DNA of 5,252 nt from Chloroflexota bacterium (GTDB lineage Bacteria > Chloroflexota > UBA6077 > CF-72), in assembly GCA_019242065.1 (NCBI GenBank), contig JAFAWJ010000289.1, positions 1 to 5,252 on the forward strand, read 5' to 3'. This document shows, piece after piece, positions 1 through 5,252 of the stretch. The notes beneath the pieces are model-generated. The model saw only the letters and a list, made by a program, of their open reading frames with translations, was not told where the DNA came from and made no database searches. Each line of letters starts with the position of its first letter. The stretch's first letter is position 1. Position numbers and translations under genes: made by a program.

Positions 1-965
1 AACTGCTGCCAGAAGACCACGTGGTGGCTCGCATAAAAAGCTGTCAGCTGGTCGATTGATCGCATGCCGTCAGCCGAGTCGCCAACCTCGTTGTTGCGGA
101 CCAGGTAGGTCTGCGTCATGTCCTGCAAAAACGCCGGCAGGCCCAGATATGCGATGTCCTGCGCAACCAGGACGCCCATGCTGGTCACCGCGCCGAGCGC
201 CTGCGCCGCCCAAACCCCCAACAAGACACCTCGGTTGCGGCGCAGGAGGGCGAGCGTATACAGCGCGGCGACGACGGCGAGAAAGACCGCGAACGTGAAG
301 TCGAAGTACACCAGGCAGGCGAAGTTGAAGTAGGTGAGTCCGTACCACAGCCAGCGCCGCTTCGATCTCATGACGCCATGAATCAGCAGGAGCGCGGTGA
401 AGAAAAAGACCGTGTGCCACACCCGGTAGCTGTTGACTTGCCACTGGGCGAAGTACAGATAATCGGTGCCAAACACCAGCGCGGCCAGCGTCGCAAACCG
501 CAGACCGGCGGCCAGGTAGAAATAGGTGAACAACGCCGCCAGACCGAGCGTGCCGATGGTAAACGTCGCGATTGTGATCTGACTTTCGATGGTCCGAGCG
601 CCCAATACATACAGCAAGAAGCCGTACAGCCGCGGAAAGTTGCCGCCGTGCGTGTAGACGTAGGGGTGCGCCGCCGGATCCGGACTGAACGCCTCGTCAG
701 TGAGCCCAAAGCTCTGGCCGACGCCGAAGTGGTACAGGTTCGCAGCGTGCATCAACACAGAAAATGACTCGTTGTTGTCGGTCACGTATGGCAGGTAGTT
801 CGCGTCGCGCAACAACAAGCCATACCCCGCCACATACAGGGCCACGACCGCGCCGAGGACCACGAGGAAATTCCGCCGTCGGCGTGCGCCGCCGTGCGCC
901 TCAGTGCCAGTCGGGATCTGGAGCTCGACCGCCGGAGGGACGACGGGAGGCGGCGATACGCGCAT
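1..965 (-). CDS. GT-C/PMT (GT39)-like polytopic membrane glycosyltransferase, N-terminal part (3' end outside window)
   Basis: Translation from the ATG at 965 stays open for 321 codons to the left edge; antisense and other-frame ORFs in the interval are shadows. A Pro-rich cytoplasmic N-terminus (MRVSPPPVVPP) ends in RRRR at 28-31, then helix 1 (33-52). The first extracytoplasmic loop (53-112) holds D63-N-N-E66, the region where GT-C enzymes carry their catalytic acidic pair, then HPYVYTH (100-106) and FPRLYGF (110-116), recalling the H-P-containing segment of PMT/ArnT-like proteins. Further helices lie at about 128-151, 156-172, 183-199, 204-221, 222-241 and 246-268, and a second loop has RNNEVGD at 290-296. 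Such proteins transfer sugars from polyprenyl-phosphate donors outside the membrane. The start is supported by a 1-base overlap with the preceding stop (TAATG); no good Shine-Dalgarno is seen, so coupled reinitiation is likely. Family is inferred from topology and motif placement; it could instead be an uncharacterised GT-C relative. Typical family lengths of about 450-650 imply that up to half is missing. Confidence 0.82.
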   Translation of the reverse strand, partial: MRVSPPPVVPPAVELQIPTGTEAHGGARRRRNFLVVLGAVVALYVAGYGLLLRDANYLPYVTDNNESFSVLMHAANLYHFGVGQSFGLTDEAFSPDPAAHPYVYTHGGNFPRLYGFLLYVLGARTIESQITIATFTIGTLGLAALFTYFYLAAGLRFATLAALVFGTDYLYFAQWQVNSYRVWHTVFFFTALLLIHGVMRSKRRWLWYGLTYFNFACLVYFDFTFAVFLAVVAALYTLALLRRNRGVLLGVWAAQALGAVTSMGVLVAQDIAYLGLPAFLQDMTQTYLVRNNEVGDSADGMRSIDQLTAFYASHHVVFWQQ

Positions 966-967
966 TA
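963..967 (-). other. TAATG stop/start overlap
   Basis: Minus-strand TAATG joins the TAA stop of the 359-residue gene to the ATG of the GT-C-like gene with a 1-base overlap. The 20 bases before it have no purine-rich Shine-Dalgarno, so reinitiation is the likely mode. Confidence 0.75.
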
Positions 968-2044
968 GAACGCACCGAGAAACACGCTGAGCTCACGTAC
1001 GTCGAACCAGTCGCCCGCCTTGATGTCCACGATGCCGATCGAGAAATAGTCGTCCGGCGAGGGGTACACCACCTGTTGGGCCCGCGCATACAGCGTGGTC
1101 CAGTCCTCAGAGGCAGGCTGGCGATTCGTGAACGACTTGACTTTGCCGCTGTCACTGACCACATCCCACACACTGATGTTGAACTGACCGGAAGTGTGGG
1201 CTCGAATGATTCCCCGCACCGTGACCGGGACACCATCCAGCGTGGTGATTGGCGGTCCGCCGTTGATCTGGAGAAAGGCGGTGTCGCGCGCAGCCTGGAC
1301 TCTGACGAACGGGCCGTCGTCGTCCGTCATCCGCGTGACGCTGTAGCCCGCATCGGCCGGAGTGATCGTATAGTTCGGCAGCGGATTGGTCGCGTCCCCC
1401 GCGCTGAAGTCGCTGTTGGCGTTCGCGGCGGAGACGCCTGTCATGTCGAGGCCCCAGCGCCCGGCGCTGAACACCGCGGCGATGCCCTGGAACTTCTGAT
1501 TCGATTGGTCCCAGAGGCCCGCATTCGGCAGCCATACGCGATCGCCTTCCTGGGCCTCGGACGTGACAAGCTGACCATCAGGTTGGACCTTCAGCAGGCT
1601 GTGGCTGGAGCTATTCAGCACCAGGTCGAGGGCAGACACCTGCACCGGCTTGTTGGCGGGTCCCACGTCGAGCGTACCACCAGGCCCTGGATTGGCGGCG
1701 GTAGTGACGTACCAGGCGTTTGTCACGCCTGGGCGGCTGGCGTCCGGAAGCACGCTGTTGGCAACCGGAGCGGTGGTGTCGTTTTGAGCCGGCGGTCGCG
1801 GCGAGGGTAAGCCAAAGTATGCCTGTCCCAACAGAACCAGCGTCGCGAGGGCCAGCAGCCCACCGATCACGACGGCCCACGTCGGCACGCCAAGCGTCTG
1901 TTCGGCGGATGTGGAGAGCGTCTCGCGTTGGGCGCTAACCCGCAAGGAGCGCCAGGCGGGCTGGAGAAGTCCGAGGGCCAGCATCACCACGCCGACCGCG
2001 GCAAGCGCATAGAGCACGATCGGGGCTATGGATTGCACGCTCAT
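965..2044 (-). CDS. Two-helix membrane-anchored protein with extracytoplasmic beta-sandwich, CBM-like domain
   Basis: Complete 359-residue protein that I cannot assign to a named family. Helix 1 is at about 6-27, a short basic loop (28-55, with Arg32, Arg35, Arg40) is presumably cytoplasmic, and helix 2 is at 56-77, so the large C-terminal part should lie outside the membrane. A Pro-rich linker (79-95) follows. Residues about 110-232 are polar, rich in Asn, Ser and Gly, and probably beta-structured. Residues about 234-356 have the spacing of a galactose-binding/CBM4_9-type jelly roll: alternating hydrophobic strands, TVRGIIRAHT at 275-284, W293, a DWTTLY strand at 314-319, and a closing GDWFDVRELSV strand at 344-354. 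An acidic run, TDDDGPF (240-246), could bind a metal. No catalytic motif is evident. The ATG overlaps the upstream stop (ATGA), and an AGGTG Shine-Dalgarno-like site lies 7 bases upstream. Placement between two glycosyltransferase-like genes suggests glycan binding or an accessory role, but this is inference. Confidence 0.85.
   Translation of the reverse strand: MSVQSIAPIVLYALAAVGVVMLALGLLQPAWRSLRVSAQRETLSTSAEQTLGVPTWAVVIGGLLALATLVLLGQAYFGLPSPRPPAQNDTTAPVANSVLPDASRPGVTNAWYVTTAANPGPGGTLDVGPANKPVQVSALDLVLNSSSHSLLKVQPDGQLVTSEAQEGDRVWLPNAGLWDQSNQKFQGIAAVFSAGRWGLDMTGVSAANANSDFSAGDATNPLPNYTITPADAGYSVTRMTDDDGPFVRVQAARDTAFLQINGGPPITTLDGVPVTVRGIIRAHTSGQFNISVWDVVSDSGKVKSFTNRQPASEDWTTLYARAQQVVYPSPDDYFSIGIVDIKAGDWFDVRELSVFLGAF
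2041..2044 (-). other. ATGA stop/start overlap
   Basis: Minus-strand ATGA joins the TGA stop of the 877-residue YfhO-like gene with the ATG of the 359-residue gene, the classic 4-base overlap of translationally coupled operon genes. Confidence 0.8.
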
Positions 2045-4674
2045 CTGCGAGCACCTGCGCGGCGCCGGGCAAGATCCCAGACGAAGACCCCGGCCAGCAA
2101 GATGGCGACCATGGCGCTGAGCCAGACTCCCTGGACAAAGCTCGCCGGTCGATAGGCGAAGGTCAGCTCGTACTCGCCCGGGCCGGGGACAAAGACACCG
2201 CGCACTATGCCATCGACCCCCACGATATCCGCGGGCTGGCCGTTCAGTGTGGCCTGCCAGCCTGGGAAGTTGCTGTCCTTCAACACGGCCAATCCAGCCG
2301 CCGGCGCGTCGAAGTGCAGAGCCACGAAATTCGGACGATACGTTTCTACCGTGACTGAGCTTGGCGTCGTGTCGCCGTCATGCAGCTCGTCCGTCAACTC
2401 CGCGGGGACCGATGCTAGCTCCACGGTCGGCGGCCCGAGAATGGAGCCTGGATCCGACGCCAGCAGGCTGAGCGTACTGGATTCGTTCGCCGAGAACCTG
2501 ACCCGCTGCCAGAATTCGGCTTTTGGTTGCGCATTGTCAGATTGCAGAATGGTCGCGTTATCGTCTTTGTAGACTTCGTGCAGGCCGTCGCCACGCGTTA
2601 GCAACGTCTGTTCAGCGTTCGCGTCGAAGTAATTGCGCGTCAACACCAGATACTTGACACCGACCCAGTCAAACACCGGCTTTGTCGCCGCGTAACGATC
2701 GAGCGTGAAGTCATACAGGCCCGCGAGTGTGAAGGTTGTGGAGTCTGAGTATCGGCTGATAATGGCCTGCGTACCGACGACTTGCACAAAATTGTCGAAG
2801 TCCTGAGGTGCCAGCGGCCCCACCGCAGCCAGATCCTGCACGGCGTCAATGGACGAAAAGTTTGGCGGAACCCCAAAGCTGCGATAGTCGTCAGCGGCGT
2901 TGCTCCTCAGCCACTGCATGAAATGCGGCGGACTGTCCACGTCGAACGCGCGCGGCAGTCCTATGTCCGGCAGGGCAATCAGCAGACCATAGCCCACCAC
3001 AATCAGCCCACATACCCCGGCCGCCGCCCACCGCATCCTGAGCGCAAGTAAGAGGCTCGCGCCGATCATCAGCCCAAAGAGGACCAGCCGGGCGTACAGG
3101 AAGGGCGCACTGCTATTGCCCAGTGGCAGATAGATACTCAGCTCGCCAATTAGCACACCCCCGAGCAGGATGGTGGCGCCCTGCGGCGACAGGCGCCTCC
3201 AGTTGCGCGCCGCCCACACGACTCCAAGCACCGCGAGGACGATGACCGCCGTCGCCGACGTGAAGCGAACCGCCGAGTCGGCGTGCATCTGCCCGAAGCC
3301 ACCCTGCCTGCCAATCAACGTAAACAGTGAGCCAACGAAGTACAGCAGCGTTCCAACCAGGATCCATTTGACCCACTGGCTATCCAGGCGCTGCCATCGA
3401 TCGATCGCAAAAGCAGCCGCGATGATGAAGCAGAATGCCATCAACTCCGTGCCATGCTTGGGCGATTGCCGGCCGAGAATCGGCAGGAGGTCAATGCTGG
3501 CGAACGGTGGCGCGGAAATGTAGCGCATCGTCAAGACGACACCGGCAATCAGGAAGAAAGCATGCATGGTCCGACCGGGTGTCCGCTTGACGAGCCACGC
3601 GGCACCCGAGGCGGCGATCAGAAGGACCGCGGTACCAACGTAGGCATACAGGTTTTCCCAGCTCGCCGTCTGCGTGTCGTCTCCGGGCAGCCAGCCATTG
3701 TTGAACGGATTGCCGAACAGGATTGGAAAGAAAAACGCCACAACGTTCGCAAACGGCGTGGAAATGAACGACAGCAGATTGGGGTCTTTGTTGTAGCTGA
3801 CCCGCAGACCCTCCGCGAGCGGCAGCACATAGAAACCAGCCAGCCCGATGCCCAGCACGAACGTCCCGATGGTCGTCAAGACGGTGCGAATCCAGGCCCT
3901 GGGTCCGACGCTGACCGTCGCGGCGTAGACCGGCACGAAAGCCACCAGCAGCACACTGCCGATCATCGCGATCTGAATATGGCCCGCGACGGCATTCAGG
4001 CCCGTGACGAGCGCGAAGATAACGTAGTCCCGCGCTGTACGGGTGCGCATGGCGCGCGCCGCAGCCCAGAACAGCACCGGAAACATCACCACCTGGTCGC
4101 TGATCTCCGGTCGGGCAAGGTGCAGACTGAGCGCGCCGGACAGCACCCACGTCATACCGCCGACGATCGCCGCCCCCTCGCCCAATTCCAGATCGCGCAG
4201 CAACAAATACAGGAATACCGCTGAGAGGTAGTAGCTCAGCACGCTGACGTAGTTGCTGAGTGAGTACGGCAGCGTTGACCGCAGTACCTCCAGTGGAAAA
4301 TACGGGCTCCCGTCGCCCTGGGCCTGATACGGCTCGCCGAGACCCTGGTATGGGTTCCAGAGTGGAATCTGGAGTGTGCTCAGGTACTCGTGCAGTCGAG
4401 CGTGCAACGGTACCGTCAGGACACTGGCGCCCCACGCTTCGACAGTGATGCGCATGTCCGGCAGGCGGCCGGAGTAGCCTTCCGGCGGATCGAGCACATT
4501 GTGCTGCTCACTCAGCGAATTCCAGGCGTACCCCAACGCCAGCGGCACCAGGTAGAAGACGAGCGGCAGCGCCAACCACAGCAGGAACGTCCATGACTGC
4601 CTGGACCGCGCCGCCACACCTTGAGCGTCGAGCGGATCGGGCGCCACGGGGCTCCGCGGGGTCAGCAGCTTCAC
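2041..4674 (-). CDS. YfhO-family polytopic membrane protein (GT-C glycosyltransferase-like)
   Basis: Complete 877-residue protein, a usual size for the family. A first helix lies at about 29-49, followed by a long extracytoplasmic loop (50-138) with the YfhO-type WNPYQGLGEPY segment at 106-116 and PYFPLEVL at 124-131. About 14 hydrophobic helices follow (139-569), with GHIQ at 231-234 matching the GHxQ motif I associate with YfhO, LPLAEGLRVSY at 284-294, and a P-K-H basic site at 405-407. An extracytoplasmic beta domain (about 575-845) carries YRPN at 779-782, PGWQATLNG at 804-812 and RGV at 825-827. A last helix (849-867) leads to a basic tail. The GTG start is chosen because it overlaps the upstream stop by 4 bases and precedes the first helix; the next in-frame ATG is residue 74, inside the first loop. 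Family members act on the outer membrane face, probably with lipid-linked sugars. Oddity: the acidic residue normally expected just before the loop-1 proline is Gly82 here. Family assignment is firm; activity and substrate are unknown. Confidence 0.9.
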   Translation of the reverse strand: MKLLTPRSPVAPDPLDAQGVAARSRQSWTFLLWLALPLVFYLVPLALGYAWNSLSEQHNVLDPPEGYSGRLPDMRITVEAWGASVLTVPLHARLHEYLSTLQIPLWNPYQGLGEPYQAQGDGSPYFPLEVLRSTLPYSLSNYVSVLSYYLSAVFLYLLLRDLELGEGAAIVGGMTWVLSGALSLHLARPEISDQVVMFPVLFWAAARAMRTRTARDYVIFALVTGLNAVAGHIQIAMIGSVLLVAFVPVYAATVSVGPRAWIRTVLTTIGTFVLGIGLAGFYVLPLAEGLRVSYNKDPNLLSFISTPFANVVAFFFPILFGNPFNNGWLPGDDTQTASWENLYAYVGTAVLLIAASGAAWLVKRTPGRTMHAFFLIAGVVLTMRYISAPPFASIDLLPILGRQSPKHGTELMAFCFIIAAAFAIDRWQRLDSQWVKWILVGTLLYFVGSLFTLIGRQGGFGQMHADSAVRFTSATAVIVLAVLGVVWAARNWRRLSPQGATILLGGVLIGELSIYLPLGNSSAPFLYARLVLFGLMIGASLLLALRMRWAAAGVCGLIVVGYGLLIALPDIGLPRAFDVDSPPHFMQWLRSNAADDYRSFGVPPNFSSIDAVQDLAAVGPLAPQDFDNFVQVVGTQAIISRYSDSTTFTLAGLYDFTLDRYAATKPVFDWVGVKYLVLTRNYFDANAEQTLLTRGDGLHEVYKDDNATILQSDNAQPKAEFWQRVRFSANESSTLSLLASDPGSILGPPTVELASVPAELTDELHDGDTTPSSVTVETYRPNFVALHFDAPAAGLAVLKDSNFPGWQATLNGQPADIVGVDGIVRGVFVPGPGEYELTFAYRPASFVQGVWLSAMVAILLAGVFVWDLARRRAGARR
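2052..2056 (-). promoter_or_regulatory. Shine-Dalgarno-like AGGTG upstream of the 359-residue protein
   Basis: On the minus strand AGGTG lies 7 bases before the ATG at 2044, inside the end of the upstream YfhO-like gene. It can pair with the CACCU part of the usual anti-Shine-Dalgarno. It is the best ribosome site of the three junctions and supports the ATG chosen. Confidence 0.5.
2116..2340 (-). repeat. Diverged paralogous repeat, copy 2 (YRPN-to-GVWLS module)
   Basis: Partner of 4785-5009, residues 779-853 of the complete YfhO-like protein. Similarity continues outward on both sides at a lower level, from about residue 702 (Y-x-D-x-x-x-TIL, then PKAEFW at 717-722) through the last helix and VWDL, so the whole genes are likely tandem paralogues. 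Confidence 0.85.
4671..4674 (-). other. GTGA stop/start overlap between the two YfhO-like genes
   Basis: Minus-strand GTGA contains the GTG start of the 877-residue gene and the TGA stop of the upstream gene. Only a weak GGA lies about 9 bases upstream, so translation of the second gene probably depends on ribosomes finishing the first. Confidence 0.75.
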
Positions 4675-5252
4675 GCTGGCACGTCCGCGCCGACCGGCAT
4701 CGCGGGAATCGACCGGAGATGTTCACCTCTACGCTGGCGGAGATCCCACACGAGCGAGGCGATCAGCAGCAACAGCACGGCGATGCTCAGCCATACACCG
4801 GCGACAAACGTGGTAGGCCGATAGACAAACTCCACTTCATAATCACCCGGTTGGGGCACAATCACTCCGCGGACGATGCCATTGACCCGTACAACATTCG
4901 CCGACACCCCGTTGAGCGTCGCCTGCCATCCCGGGAAGAAACTGTCTTTGAGGACCACGACGCCGGCGGACGGGGCCTGAACTCGCAGCCGAACGGAATT
5001 CGGCCGATAGTCTTCCATGTCTACACTGGTGTGATTTTCATTGGCGTGCGTCAACTGAGTCGCGAGCGCGTCCGACACGTCCGGCGCCTCGAGTTTTGGA
5101 ACCCCCAGAATGTCGCCGGGCGCCGCCTGCAGGCTGTCGATGATGCTGGCATTGTCGCTGGCGATTTGCGCCTTCCCCCAGAATTCAGCCTTCGGACGTG
5201 CTGAGCCTGAGGCCAGAATCGTGATACGACCATCGTCGTAGGCAACCTGCAC
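4671..5252 (-). CDS. YfhO-like membrane protein, C-terminal part (5' end outside window)
   Basis: This is the last 193 residues of a protein whose start lies beyond the right edge. The frame is open to the edge, and the edge GTG is most likely an internal Val rather than a start, because the matching segment of the downstream paralogue sits at about residue 698 of 877. Visible parts are an extracytoplasmic beta-rich domain (about residues 5-147), with YRPN at 82-85, FPGWQATLNG at 106-115, IVRGV at 126-130 and VYRP at 143-146; a single transmembrane helix at about 151-170; and a basic cytoplasmic tail starting RQRR. This C-terminal layout is familiar from bacterial YfhO-family (PF09586-type) proteins, which are GT-C-fold membrane proteins; Firmicutes members take part in glycosylating lipoteichoic acid. 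The stop overlaps the start of the next gene by 4 bases (GTGA), so the two are probably cotranslated. The family is inferred from this tail and from similarity to the next gene; the catalytic half is not visible. Confidence 0.85.
   Translation of the reverse strand: MQVAYDDGRITILASGSARPKAEFWGKAQIASDNASIIDSLQAAPGDILGVPKLEAPDVSDALATQLTHANENHTSVDMEDYRPNSVRLRVQAPSAGVVVLKDSFFPGWQATLNGVSANVVRVNGIVRGVIVPQPGDYEVEFVYRPTTFVAGVWLSIAVLLLLIASLVWDLRQRRGEHLRSIPAMPVGADVPA
4785..5009 (-). repeat. Diverged paralogous repeat, copy 1 (YRPN-to-GVWLS module)
   Basis: This 225-base segment encodes 75 residues of the truncated YfhO-like protein, from YRPN to the start of the last helix. It aligns without gaps to 2116-2340 in the next gene; a hand count gives 51 of 75 identical residues, including the block FPGWQATLNG and the block IVRGV. 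The DNA has drifted at many third positions, so this is an old coding duplication rather than a recent direct repeat. Confidence 0.85.

Noticed and set aside
764..1810. Plus-strand open frame of 348 codons
   Set aside because: It lies antisense to two genes and crosses their junction. Its translation is Arg/Gly/Val-rich with no membrane, signal or domain pattern, as expected of a shadow frame in high-GC coding DNA.
3454..4224. Plus-strand open frame of 256 codons
   Set aside because: Antisense to the helix-rich core of the complete YfhO-like gene; the product is very rich in Arg, Gln, Asp and His with no fold-like pattern, the usual reverse complement of hydrophobic codons.
3491..4435. Minus-strand open frame of 314 codons in another frame of the YfhO-like gene
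   Set aside because: The overlapping 877-codon frame has clear helices and family motifs; the alternative is Arg/Gly/Ala-rich with no recognisable structure.
2116..5009. Recent gene conversion between the two YfhO C-terminal domains
   Set aside because: Even in the most conserved protein block (PGWQATLNG) the DNA copies differ at several third positions, so protein-level selection explains the match better than recent homogenisation.
4593..5204. Plus-strand open frame of 203 codons spanning the junction of the two YfhO-like genes
   Set aside because: It is antisense across a 4-base gene overlap and has no convincing domain; the minus-strand paralogy in the same interval explains the coding signal.
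4674..5252. The GTG at the right edge as a true start of a 193-residue protein
   Set aside because: The encoded segment matches the interior of the 877-residue paralogue from about residue 698, so the gene almost certainly continues beyond the window.
1..5252. CRISPR arrays, tRNAs, insertion sequences, terminators or promoters
   Set aside because: No regularly spaced repeats, no cloverleaf-like segments and no transposase-like frame were seen, and there is no intergenic DNA in which a promoter or terminator would be expected.

Overview
The window is a compact, high-GC stretch (roughly 60% by eye) that is coding from end to end, with all genes on the minus strand. I read four genes, in transcription order (right to left): a 5'-truncated YfhO-like membrane protein (4671-5252), a complete 877-residue YfhO-like membrane protein (2041-4674), a 359-residue protein with two membrane helices and an extracytoplasmic beta-sandwich region (965-2044), and the N-terminal 321 residues of a polytopic GT-C-type glycosyltransferase-like protein that runs off the left edge (1-965). 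Successive genes overlap by 4, 4 and 1 bases, so this looks like the middle of one translationally coupled operon. There is no intergenic space, and I see no promoter, terminator, RNA gene, mobile element or CRISPR.

Organism: the architecture (YfhO-type proteins in tandem, each ending in a YRPN...PGW...NG...RGV...YRP beta domain plus a last helix, next to a PMT/GT39-like protein) resembles what I remember from Chloroflexota and related high-GC environmental bacteria. This is inference from family recall and base composition; no rRNA or other taxonomic marker is present.

How the genes may work together: YfhO proteins and PMT/GT39-like proteins belong to the GT-C fold. GT-C enzymes typically use polyprenyl-phosphate-linked sugars on the outer face of the cytoplasmic membrane. 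Three such polytopic proteins, with a small membrane-anchored protein carrying a carbohydrate-binding-module-like domain, suggest a cell-surface glycosylation or polysaccharide-modification module. The substrate cannot be read from the sequence.

The points most worth a second look are: the tandem YfhO duplication with an unusually conserved C-terminal beta domain; the apparent absence of the usual first-loop acidic residue in the complete YfhO protein; the unassigned two-helix beta-sandwich protein; and the GT-C-like gene at the left edge, whose frame is open for 321 codons without a stop. None of this proves a new system; it is a plausible, poorly described surface-glycosylation cassette.
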